From NCBI RefSeq assembly GCF_024345995.1, contig NZ_JAGQCE010000003.1:202367-266366 (forward strand): a DNA stretch of 64,000 nucleotides, read 5' to 3'. The notes under the pieces were generated by a model, which did not search any database, was not told the origin of the DNA, and was given only the letters and a program-made list of their open reading frames with translations. Positions 31,719-39,204 of the stretch are shown here, piece by piece. Made by a program: the position numbers and the translations under genes. Numbering within the stretch: position 1 is the stretch's first letter; each line of letters opens with the position of its first letter. Origin of the DNA: Synechococcus sp. Cruz-7E5 (GTDB lineage Bacteria > Cyanobacteriota > Cyanobacteriia > PCC-6307 > Cyanobiaceae).

Positions 31719-31841
31719 CTCAGCGGTCTGGAGCTGTCGTGGGGTCCCTCAGAGCGCGACCGGGAAATGGCCAGATCCCTGGGAGAACCACTGCTGCTAC
31801 AGAGATCTTGAACGAGCCCCTCTCATTGATCCATAGCTGAA

Positions 31842-31873
31842 CAATTGCAGGTAACAAGTGCTACCCGCAATTG
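31842..31873. promoter_or_regulatory. 12-bp inverted repeat upstream of the Crp-family gene
   Basis: CAATTGCAGGTA and TACCCGCAATTG pair with one mismatch around an 8-base centre. It sits in the 255-base gap between the Crp-family start (31718) and the kdsB stop (31974), about 125 bases from the regulator start. It may be an operator (possible autoregulation) or a kdsB terminator stem, although no T run follows it. Confidence 0.4.
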
Positions 31874-31973
31874 GACCATGACGGCAGAGTGGACGTCGCT
31901 CTGGTCACCAAAACGATGTGACGAAAGTGGCTGATCCGTGTGTGGTTTCGACCCTCAGCTCCGAGCCATGCCA

Positions 31974-32816
31974 TCAACCTCCCTGGGCCAAGGCAATCGC
32001 CCGGGCCTGCTCCAGCTGCTCGGCGGTGTCCACCGAGAGGAAATCACCGTCCACGGGGAACGTGCCCACCGGAATGCCGGCCTCGATCAGCCGCAGCTGC
32101 TCAAGTTTCTCGGTGTGCTCCAGGGGTGAGTGGGGCAGATGCGCCCAGCGGGCGAGCACGTCGGCCCGGTAGCCGTAGATGCCCACGTGCCCCCAGTAGG
32201 GAGCGTGCCGGGACCAGTCTGCGGACTCGACGCCACGGACATGCGGGATCGCGGAGCGGGAGAAGTAGAGGGCGCGACCGTCCGCCGCCAGCAGCGTTTT
32301 GACCACATTCGGGTTGTGCACCTTCTCCGCACCCATCCGGTACACCGGGGTGAGCACGGCGGGGGCTGGCGTGGTGCCGGCGAAGGCTTCGGCCATCGCA
32401 TCGATCACCGCCGGATCAATGAAAGGTTGATCCCCCTGGACGTTGATGATCACCGTGCGGGCAGGGTCAGGCGGAGCAGCCTCCGCGCCGGCGACTGCGG
32501 TCGCTGCAAGGGCCGTGAGCTCGTCCACCACCGAAGCGAGGCGTTCGCTGCCGGAGCTGCATGAAGCCGCTGTCATCAGGACGGGGAAGCCCCAGCCCTC
32601 GGCCTCCTGCCGCAGCAGGTCGCTGTCGGTGCAGAGCACCACCGCTGCGGCCCGCCGGGACTGGCTGCAGCACTCCAGCACCCGCCGCAGCATCGGCTGC
32701 CCGCCGATTTCGGCCATCACCTTGTTCGGCAGCCGGGAAGACTCGAGCCGAGCGGGTACCGCCACCAGGCAACGCCATGGGGCCGCTGCCTCCTGCTGCA
32801 GGTCTGCCTCGTTCAC
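31974..32816 (-). CDS. kdsB: CMP-Kdo synthetase (3-deoxy-manno-octulosonate cytidylyltransferase)
   Basis: Activates Kdo with CTP for transfer to lipid A or other glycans. The nucleotidyltransferase core starts VAVPARLESSRLPNKVMAEI; IINVQGDQPFIDP is the metal/nucleotide site, and YFSRSAIPHVRG, HVGIYGYRADVL and LEQLRLIEAGI follow, all typical of KdsB. GTG at 32816 (coding for the residues before EADLQQEA) is preferred because the open frame beyond it overlaps the HIT gene and is not conserved. It is about 280 residues, slightly longer than the usual 250 because of a 20-residue insert near 105-125. Confidence 0.94.
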   Translation of the reverse strand: MNEADLQQEAAAPWRCLVAVPARLESSRLPNKVMAEIGGQPMLRRVLECCSQSRRAAAVVLCTDSDLLRQEAEGWGFPVLMTAASCSSGSERLASVVDELTALAATAVAGAEAAPPDPARTVIINVQGDQPFIDPAVIDAMAEAFAGTTPAPAVLTPVYRMGAEKVHNPNVVKTLLAADGRALYFSRSAIPHVRGVESADWSRHAPYWGHVGIYGYRADVLARWAHLPHSPLEHTEKLEQLRLIEAGIPVGTFPVDGDFLSVDTAEQLEQARAIALAQGG

Positions 32817-32844
32817 CGCAGGGCCCCGGTCGCTGCTGCGGAGC

Positions 32845-33357
32845 CTATCGCCAGGCAGCAGTGAGCTCCCTGGCTTGGCGCACCAGCTGCTCCACCTGCC
32901 GCTCCGGCGCCGCGGCCCGCTCGCCAGCAGACACCGCCCGGTAGAGGTCCGCCACTCTCCAGGCCTCACTGCCAGGGTCGTCCCCGTGGCGGGGAATGAG
33001 ATGTACATGCAGATGCCGGGCACCTTCACCGAAGGCGATCGTGTAGACCCGCCCGCAGCCGGTGAGTGTTCGCACTAAGGCGCTGCAGCGCTGCAGCATC
33101 GGGCCGAAGGCCACCGCCTCCTCCGGCAGGAAGTCGATCGGTCCACCGAGATGGCGGCGGGCATCCAGCAGCAGCCAACCCGCCAGGGGGGCCGGCCGGG
33201 GGTGGTGGCGCAGCAGCCAGAGGTCCTGGCGAAGGATTTCGTCACGGGCCACCGCCTCCCCATCGCCATGGAGGCGACAGATACCACAGGGGGGCTCGTC
33301 GCTTGGCTGACCGGGGCCATCCTGCGAAGCTGCGCTCAGCCGCGGTTCGCTCATCAC
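32845..33357 (-). CDS. HIT-family nucleotide hydrolase/transferase
   Basis: HIT proteins act on nucleoside-phosphate bonds of dinucleotides or nucleotide conjugates. The defining HxHxH motif is HLHVHLIPRH near residue 112, with the nucleophilic second His. An N-terminal CxxC (CGIC) is also present. The 170 residues fit the small HIT group; a more exact substrate cannot be given. It is upstream of kdsB on the same strand with 28 bases between, and divergent from a glycosyltransferase at 33377. Confidence 0.88.
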   Translation of the reverse strand: MMSEPRLSAASQDGPGQPSDEPPCGICRLHGDGEAVARDEILRQDLWLLRHHPRPAPLAGWLLLDARRHLGGPIDFLPEEAVAFGPMLQRCSALVRTLTGCGRVYTIAFGEGARHLHVHLIPRHGDDPGSEAWRVADLYRAVSAGERAAAPERQVEQLVRQARELTAAWR

Positions 33358-33376
33358 TGCCGTTCCTCCCGGTTCC

Positions 33377-34318
33377 GTGCCCGTGGTGCTCAGCGTGGCT
33401 TATCACAGCCTCGACGCCCTGCAGCAGCTGGGGAGTGATCTGGCCCGCCAGAGCCTGCCTCCGATCAGCTGGTTGGTGGTGGACAACAGCCCGCAGTCGG
33501 CGGCGCTGCGGGCCTGCGACCTCAACGCCGGCGGTGGGCTGCAGCTGGAGCTGGTGGCGGGCCGGGAAGGGGATGGCTTCGGGGCAGGTTGCAACCGGGG
33601 CTTCGAGCACCTGGCCCGCCGGGGCTGGGAAGGCTGGATCTGGCTGCTCAATCCCGACACCGCCCTGCCGGCCGGCAATGAACTGGAGCGGCTGAGCGAG
33701 GTCCTGGCACAACTGCCGCCCCGGGCGCTGCTGGGCACCGCTGTGCGCTCCGGGAGCGGAGAACTCGAGCCCAGTGGCGGCTGGATCGATCCAGGCCTCG
33801 ATTTCCGCCGGCGGCGGGTGGGTGAAGCCAGCCTGGCCTCTGCTGTCGGCTCAGCTGTCGCCTCTGCTGTCGCCACTGCCATCCCTGGTGGTAGCGCGAT
33901 GCAGCTCGACTGGCTGAGCGGCTGCAGCCTGTTGATCCGGCCCAGCGCCCACCTCCCCCCGGCTCGCTTCGATCCCGCCTTCCCCCTCTATTACGAAGAC
34001 ATGGACCTCTGCCTGCGGCTGGGGGCGGCGGGCGCCCCGGTGCTGTGGTGGCCGGCGCTGGCGGTGATCCACCAGAGGGGTGCAGGCAGCCACACCCCCA
34101 GCGAGCGGCGCCAGCGGCTCTCGACCCTGAGTTATCTGCGCTTCCTGCGCCGCCACCGACCCGGCTGGGTGCTGGCCCTGCGCAACCTGAGGCTGCTGCT
34201 CATGACGCTGCTGCGGCTGCCGGGGCGGCCGAAACGCAGCTGGGCGACGCTGGTGGCGATGGCGGAGGCCATGGGTCCCTTCCCCACCGCTTCGCCGGCG
34301 GTTCCCCCAAGGCGATGA
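33377..34318 (+). CDS. Family 2 glycosyltransferase (rhamnosyltransferase-like)
   Basis: A GT-A fold transferase acting on surface glycans. Motifs: VVDNSPQ near residue 33, GAGCNRGFEHL near 70, LLNPDTALP (DxT variant of DxD) near 92, and DWLSGCSLLIRP with FPLYYEDMDLCLR near 180-210, a pattern typical of rhamnosyl-type GT2 enzymes. A low-complexity SAVG/SAVA stretch near residue 155-168 comes from three 12-base repeats. GTG start at 33377; its stop overlaps the next gene as ATGA, giving a two-gene operon. Confidence 0.85.
   Translation: MPVVLSVAYHSLDALQQLGSDLARQSLPPISWLVVDNSPQSAALRACDLNAGGGLQLELVAGREGDGFGAGCNRGFEHLARRGWEGWIWLLNPDTALPAGNELERLSEVLAQLPPRALLGTAVRSGSGELEPSGGWIDPGLDFRRRRVGEASLASAVGSAVASAVATAIPGGSAMQLDWLSGCSLLIRPSAHLPPARFDPAFPLYYEDMDLCLRLGAAGAPVLWWPALAVIHQRGAGSHTPSERRQRLSTLSYLRFLRRHRPGWVLALRNLRLLLMTLLRLPGRPKRSWATLVAMAEAMGPFPTASPAVPPRR
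33839..33874 (+). repeat. Three 12-base tandem repeats inside the GT2 gene
   Basis: Units TCTGCTGTCGGC, TCAGCTGTCGCC and TCTGCTGTCGCC follow directly. They keep the reading frame and code an Ala/Ser/Val-rich loop. Being a multiple of three, gain or loss of a unit would change loop length without breaking the protein. Confidence 0.8.
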
Positions 34319-35391
34319 GTTCGGTGATGCCCCTGGCCCTCTTCAACGGCAGCTACCTCGGGCAGCGGCCAACCGGCATCGGCGTGGTGGCCCGGGAATT
34401 GGCGGCGGCCCTGGATCCGGCCCTGGTGCCGCTGCTGGATCCCTGCGGCGGCGATCGCCCCGGCAGCCTTGCCATCCCCGCCAACCTCTCGCCCGAGCAC
34501 GGCCGCGCCGGCCACTTGCGCCGCCTGCTCTGGACCCAGCGGGAGCTGCCGAAACTGCTGCGCCGCAGCGGGGCACCGCTGCTGCTCTCGCCCCTTCCGG
34601 AAGCCCCCCTGGGACGGGGGGTGCGCTCAGTGGTGCTCGCCCACGACCTGCTGCCTCTCCGCTACCCGCAGCTCACCCCCCTGCTGGCGTACCACCTGGC
34701 CTACGTGCCGCTGGTGCTGCACCGGGCCGTGCGCGTCCTCTGCAACTCCGAAGCCACGGCCCGGGAGGTGCATCAGCGCCTGGGAGTGCCCGCACGGCGG
34801 CTGGTGCCGATCCGGCTGGGATTCAGCCCGGGGCTGCTGCGGCCCCTGGGGCTGGAGCGGCAACCGTTTTTCCTGGTGCTCGGCCGCCACGACCCGCACA
34901 AGAATCTGGAGCGGGTCCTGCGGGCCTTCGCGGATCTGTGCGACCGCGACCACCGCCTGGCGCTGGTGGGCCCCCAGGATCCCCGTTACACCCCCCGCCT
35001 GCGGCGTCTGGCCAGTGAGCTGGGCATCGCCGGCCGCTGCGACTGGCGCGACTGGGTCAGCGACCAGGAACGACTGGACTTACTGAACCGCTGCCGTGGG
35101 CTGGTGATGGCCAGCCTCTGGGAGGGCTTCGGGCTGCCAGCCCTGGAGGGGATGGCCTGCGGCGCCCCCGTGATCGCCGCCGAGGCCGGGGCCCTGCCGG
35201 AAGTGGTGGGAGAGGCGGCCCTGCGGGTGGATCCCCGCTCGGTGGCCGCCATCGCCTCGGCCATGGCGGCCCTGGTCCAGGAGCCGGCCCTCGCCGCTCA
35301 GCTGGGGGAGGCGGGCCTGCTCCAGGCCACCCGCTTTCGCTGGGCGGACACCGGCCGAGCGGTGGAGGAACTGCTGCGGAAACTGGCCTGA
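34315..35391 (+). CDS. GT4-family glycosyltransferase
   Basis: A retaining GT-B glycosyltransferase of the mannosyl/glucosyl type. The C-terminal domain has FLVLGRHDPHKNLERVLRAF (nucleotide-sugar binding), LALVGPQDPRY and the EGFGLPALEGMACGAPVI motif with the catalytic EX7E pattern (E near residue 265-273). The N terminus (MSSVMPLALFNGSYLGQRPT, GIGVVARELAAAL) is typical. ATG at 34315 overlaps the previous stop; an earlier frame from 34045 lies inside the GT2 gene. It is 358 residues. The sugar transferred is unknown. Confidence 0.9.
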   Translation: MSSVMPLALFNGSYLGQRPTGIGVVARELAAALDPALVPLLDPCGGDRPGSLAIPANLSPEHGRAGHLRRLLWTQRELPKLLRRSGAPLLLSPLPEAPLGRGVRSVVLAHDLLPLRYPQLTPLLAYHLAYVPLVLHRAVRVLCNSEATAREVHQRLGVPARRLVPIRLGFSPGLLRPLGLERQPFFLVLGRHDPHKNLERVLRAFADLCDRDHRLALVGPQDPRYTPRLRRLASELGIAGRCDWRDWVSDQERLDLLNRCRGLVMASLWEGFGLPALEGMACGAPVIAAEAGALPEVVGEAALRVDPRSVAAIASAMAALVQEPALAAQLGEAGLLQATRFRWADTGRAVEELLRKLA

Positions 35392-35402
35392 GCCGAACCG
35401 GG

Positions 35403-36275
35403 TCAGGCCAGACTCACCGCCGGATCCCTGCTGGCCAGGCGAGTCACCAAAGCACGCAGGTGAGGATCACTGCTGGGCGGCAGGGCCACCAGCAGGGGCG
35501 ATCCAGCCGGACGCAGGGCCAGGGCCGCCAAGAGGGCCATGCTCTCCCCCACCACGATCAGGCCGGAAAACCGGGCGATGCGCTGCTCCAGCGCGATCTG
35601 GACTTCACTCCCCGCCGGGGTGATTTCACACGGCAACGGCCACGACCGTTTCGAGCGCACCGGATGGGGTATGAGCTGCCACGGCCGGGGCAGCTCATAC
35701 CCCATCGCCATCAGCCGCTCCACCCCGGGGGAGTCCACGATCAGGCTGCCCGGGTGTGCACCTGCTGGGGGGGCACCGGACCCGGGCGCGGCCCGATAAA
35801 GCGGCCCGAGCTCCAGTACGTGGAAGCGCTCGCACCAGGGGGCCCGGCTCTCGCGCTGGTCGGAGAAAAGGGCGAGGGGAGTTCCCGGCGGGAAGCACCC
35901 GGGGTCGAGGGCCCGGGGCTGGCCGCGGTACTGATCAAGGCCGTCATCGAGCAGAAACAGGCGGGGGCAGCGACGCACCAGCCAGCGCAGGGCGCGGCCC
36001 GCACCACGGAGGTGGGGCAGCCGCACCTCAGCGACGAGCCCGAGGGTGGTGAACAGGGCCAGGACAGCCATCACCACTGGCTGGATCCGCAGGCGCAGGG
36101 GCCAGAGCTGCCGGTCATCGCGCTCCAGGCACAGGCGGCTGCCTTCGAGCACCAGCACCTGCAGCACCGGCATGGACCAGTGCCGACGCGACGACGAATC
36201 CGGCGTCGCTCGCCGGCGCAGACGCCGTGCCGCCTCGAGGTGGATCCCGTTGAAGACGAAGGTGAGGCGGATCAC
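35403..36275 (-). CDS. Unrecognised protein, possibly a surface-glycan enzyme
   Basis: I do not recognise this 290-residue protein. A short N-terminal strand (LTFVFNGIHLEAARRLRRR) and LLDDGLDQYRGQP near residue 115 recall the nucleotide-binding proteins of sialyl/polysialyltransferase-like families, and LIPHPVRSKRSW near 205 recalls their 'HP' motif, but this is a weak impression. FSGLIVVGESMALLAALAL near the end looks like a conserved strand-helix. No signal peptide is seen. It is flanked by glycosyltransferase genes, so a glycan role is likely by context. An 18-bp perfect inverted repeat lies within it. Confidence 0.55.
   Translation of the reverse strand: MIRLTFVFNGIHLEAARRLRRRATPDSSSRRHWSMPVLQVLVLEGSRLCLERDDRQLWPLRLRIQPVVMAVLALFTTLGLVAEVRLPHLRGAGRALRWLVRRCPRLFLLDDGLDQYRGQPRALDPGCFPPGTPLALFSDQRESRAPWCERFHVLELGPLYRAAPGSGAPPAGAHPGSLIVDSPGVERLMAMGYELPRPWQLIPHPVRSKRSWPLPCEITPAGSEVQIALEQRIARFSGLIVVGESMALLAALALRPAGSPLLVALPPSSDPHLRALVTRLASRDPAVSLA
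35663..35706. repeat. 18-bp perfect inverted repeat within a coding region
   Basis: GATGGGGTATGAGCTGCC (35663-35680) and GGCAGCTCATACCCCATC (35689-35706) are exact inverted copies around an 8-base centre (ACGGCCGG). On the minus strand it codes MGYELPRPWQLIPHP. In mRNA it would form a very stable hairpin in mid-gene. Reverse-complement coding of two unrelated peptides at this precision is unexpected by chance. Confidence 0.85.
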
Positions 36276-36303
36276 AGGAGCGCTGGGGCGGGTGGGTCTG
36301 CGC

Positions 36304-37317
36304 TCACGACGGCCGTCCGGCCACCCGCTTCATGCCCTGCAGACGGCCGCGGCCGAGGGACAGCAACCAGACCGGCAGCTCCAGCAACCGCCGGCCCGTC
36401 TGCCAGTGCAGTCGATGCCACCAGCGCACCGGCCAGACCCCGTGGCGATCGAGGGGCACCAGCTTGATCGGCAGCCGCTCCAGAAAGATCTCGGGGATGG
36501 CCAGGAAGCAGCCCCAGAACGCCATGCGCCGGGCGTGATCAATTTCATCGGCGGTGTCCGCCGGGAGCTTCGGCAGGCTGCCGGGCTCCAGGCGCCAGAG
36601 GCCGGGCTGGATCTGCTGATAACGGGACCGGCGACTGGCGGTGCCCCAGGGGCAGTGGGCCGCCACCAGGCGGTTGCCGAGGCGGGAGGCCCGCATCGTG
36701 GCCAGGCCAAGGCTGTGGCGCAGGCTGCCGCGGCTATTCGCCCGCAGCTGGCCCATGCGCTCCTCGTTCGAGTGGGTGATCACCCCGATGGCGGCGACCG
36801 GGATCTCCCCCAGGGACCAACCCTGCTGGAAGGCCAGCCGGGCGCGCAGGTCCTTGTCCTCGAAGCCCCAGCCCAGCATGCACTCGTTGAAGCCTCCCAC
36901 CGCCTCGAAGCGCTCTCGAGGCATCAGGAACTGGCCGTAACGGCCCTCGGTGCCGGTGCCCACCCAAAGGGATCCATCCGCCAACAGAGCCTCCGGATCG
37001 AAGCCGGCCGTGGGCCAGCAGTCGGCGTCCATGCGGATCAGCCGATCGCCTTGGGCCTGGGCGAGGGCGAAGTTGTAAGCGCGGGAGGGGTTCCAGCGCG
37101 TCTCCCCCTCGACGCGCAGCAGACGCAGGCGCGGATCGGGCGGCAGATCGGAGCGGCGCAGGGACTCGTCACTGCTCCAGTCCACCACCAGGTGTTCCTG
37201 GTGGTGGGGCCAGGCTGCCACCGCGGCGGCAGAGCGCAGCAGGTGCTCGCGCCGGTTCATGCAGACGGTGACGAGGCTTAGGGAGGGGATCGCGCCCACG
37301 GGAGATGGCACGCTCAA
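36304..37317 (-). CDS. Family 2 glycosyltransferase, tandem copy 1
   Basis: GT-A type transferase with the N terminus SLSLVTVCMNRREHLLRSAA, then DWSSDESLRRSDLP, RWNPSRAYNFALAQA and RMDADCWP (DxD near residue 105), and the acceptor region GFNECMLGWGFEDKDLRARL. A C-terminal helical tail (~100 residues) is shared with the neighbour. Start is TTG at 37317 or GTG at 37311; both lie in the 14-base gap after the neighbour's stop, while the open frame upstream is inside that gene. About 337 residues. It aligns along its length with copy 2 and is clearly a tandem duplicate. Confidence 0.82.
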   Translation of the reverse strand: MSVPSPVGAIPSLSLVTVCMNRREHLLRSAAAVAAWPHHQEHLVVDWSSDESLRRSDLPPDPRLRLLRVEGETRWNPSRAYNFALAQAQGDRLIRMDADCWPTAGFDPEALLADGSLWVGTGTEGRYGQFLMPRERFEAVGGFNECMLGWGFEDKDLRARLAFQQGWSLGEIPVAAIGVITHSNEERMGQLRANSRGSLRHSLGLATMRASRLGNRLVAAHCPWGTASRRSRYQQIQPGLWRLEPGSLPKLPADTADEIDHARRMAFWGCFLAIPEIFLERLPIKLVPLDRHGVWPVRWWHRLHWQTGRRLLELPVWLLSLGRGRLQGMKRVAGRPS

Positions 37318-37331
37318 TGTAGGAACGGGAC

Positions 37332-38390
37332 TCAGCGGCGTTCCCGGCGGCGGCGGACCAGCTGCAAGACCTCGCGCACCAGGGCCAGGGCGAGCACAGG
37401 CAGCTGCAGCAGCTGGCGGCCGCTGAACCAGTAGAGGCGATGCCACCAGCGCACCGGCCAGGGGCCACCCCGTGCCGGGGGCAGCAGGGGGTAAGGCATC
37501 TGCTCGAGAAACACCTCCGGAATCGCCAGGAAGGTTCCCCAGAAGGTCATGCGCCGGGCGTGCTCCACTTCCTTCTGCAGCGCCGGGGAGGGCTGGGGGA
37601 GGCTGCCCGGCTCCAGCCGCCACACACCCTGGGGCTGCTCCAGGTAGCGGGAGGCACGAGAGCGCCGGCCCCAGGGCTGCTGGGCAGCCAGCAACCGGTT
37701 GGCCAGGCGGGAGGCCCGCATGGCAGCGAACCCCTGGGAGCGCCGCAGCCCGAAGGGGCCAGCGGACGGAGCCTGCTCAGCCCGCTCCTCATCGGAATGG
37801 GGGATCACCACCAGCCAGTCAGCGGGGATACGGGCCGGCTCCACACCGAGACGCTGCACCAGCCGCGCCGCCAGGTCCTTGTCGTCGAAGCCGTAGCCCA
37901 CCAGCACTTCGTTGTAACCGCCCACCTCCGCCAGCAGGGAGCGGTCCATCAGGAACTGGCCCTTGCGGCCCTCAGGCCCACTGCCGAGGGCACAGAGCTT
38001 CGTCTGGTCGACGGCTCCCAGGACGGGGTCAGGGGCTTCGAGAGCCACCATTAACGCGGCGGCGGCAGGATCGAATCGCTCGCTCGGCCAGCAATCCGCA
38101 TCCAGCTTCAGCAACAGGGAACCGCGGGCACGGGAGATGGCGAAGTTGTAGGCGCGGCAAAGGTTCCAGCGGTCTTCCCCCTCCACCCGCAGCAGCCGCA
38201 GGCGGGGATCCGCGGGCAGGTCTTCGCGGCGCAGGGGCTCGGTGCTGCTCCAGTCCACGATCAGGTGTTCGTTGTGATGGGGCCAGCGACTGAGGGCGGC
38301 GGCGGAGCGCAGCAGGTGGTCGCGGCGGTTCATGCAGACCGTGACCACGCTCAGCGCCGGCACCGTCGGCTCCGTCTCGCGCGCTGTCAA
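37332..38390 (-). CDS. Family 2 glycosyltransferase, tandem copy 2
   Basis: Paralogue of the neighbouring gene: ALSVVTVCMNRRDHLLRSAA, DWSSTEPLRREDLP, RWNLCRAYNFAISRA, KLDADCWP, GGYNEVLVGYGFDDKDLAARL and a matching tail (HARRMTFWGTFLAIPEVFLE). An extra ~12 residues lie behind the DxD motif. Start chosen at TTG 38390, 5 bases before the preceding gene's stop codon on the minus strand; GTG at 38363 is an alternative. About 352 residues. It is part of a minus-strand run of three transferase genes starting at 39114. Confidence 0.82.
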   Translation of the reverse strand: MTARETEPTVPALSVVTVCMNRRDHLLRSAAALSRWPHHNEHLIVDWSSTEPLRREDLPADPRLRLLRVEGEDRWNLCRAYNFAISRARGSLLLKLDADCWPSERFDPAAAALMVALEAPDPVLGAVDQTKLCALGSGPEGRKGQFLMDRSLLAEVGGYNEVLVGYGFDDKDLAARLVQRLGVEPARIPADWLVVIPHSDEERAEQAPSAGPFGLRRSQGFAAMRASRLANRLLAAQQPWGRRSRASRYLEQPQGVWRLEPGSLPQPSPALQKEVEHARRMTFWGTFLAIPEVFLEQMPYPLLPPARGGPWPVRWWHRLYWFSGRQLLQLPVLALALVREVLQLVRRRRERR

Positions 38391-38394
38391 CAGG

Positions 38395-39114
38395 TCAGTC
38401 CCAGAGCCTGAGGGCGTCGTCACGGGCGGAGAACCATTCCGCCGCCAGCGGACCGCCCATGGTGCGCTGCTCCCGGAACCAGGGCCCTCCCAAGGTCCAG
38501 TGGAGCAGGGTTGGGCCTCCTTCGGCCACGGCGGCCGTCGGGGCGGCCTGCACATCCACCAGGTGGTTCCAGCGACCGTCGAGGGCACCGATCTCGTGGT
38601 CGCCGGCCAGCCAGTGGAAGCGGTGCAGCTCAAGGCCGCTGGCGCTGTTGACGTAATCGGGGGTCAGGGCCTGGCAGCGGCCGCAATTGAGCAGCATCAG
38701 GGAGCTCCAGTTCTTCTTCGGGTAGGCGCTCTGCACCTCGCCGAGGAATTTCACGGTTTCCGCCGGCACGTGCTCGTGCTGCACGCACATCAGGGCGTAG
38801 TCGTCGCTGCGCTCAGCCCAGAGCTCGGCGATATCACCGCGGCAGAGCATGTCGCAGTCCATGAAGACGGCCCAGCCCTGATAACCCATTAGATGGGGCA
38901 CCAGGAAGCGGGTGAAGGAGAAGGCCGTGCTCTGCTTCGGATCCTTCTCCCGGTGGTACAACCCCTGGCTCTCCAGCTGGGGGGTCACCAGGGGTGTGAT
39001 CGCCAGCGGCGCACTGCTGTGCTGGTAGAGGCTGTCGATCAGCACGGTGGTGGCAGCCCGCTCACGCGGGTCGTAGCCAATGAAGATCGGGATCGGCGTC
39101 ACGGTCTGCGGCAT
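38395..39114 (-). CDS. Glycosyltransferase (GT8-like)
   Basis: A ~239-residue protein with IPIFIGYDPRERAATTVLID near its start, FSFTRFLVPHLMGYQGWAVF and MDCDMLCRGDIAEL (DxD at about residue 80), NWSSLMLLNCGRC and LLHWTLGGPWF near the C terminus. This order fits GT8-type or related GT-A transferases that use nucleotide sugars and a divalent metal. ATG at 39114 gives the conserved start; an upstream start at 39171 adds basic residues only. It is first in a run with the two GT2 copies. Confidence 0.8.
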   Translation of the reverse strand: MPQTVTPIPIFIGYDPRERAATTVLIDSLYQHSSAPLAITPLVTPQLESQGLYHREKDPKQSTAFSFTRFLVPHLMGYQGWAVFMDCDMLCRGDIAELWAERSDDYALMCVQHEHVPAETVKFLGEVQSAYPKKNWSSLMLLNCGRCQALTPDYVNSASGLELHRFHWLAGDHEIGALDGRWNHLVDVQAAPTAAVAEGGPTLLHWTLGGPWFREQRTMGGPLAAEWFSARDDALRLWD

Positions 39115-39204
39115 CGTCGGCGGGCGGCGGAGACGGGTCGGGCGTTGGCAGGAATGTAGGCGTGCCGCCACGGACGCCAGAGCGACGGTCCCTAGGCTCA
39201 GCCC

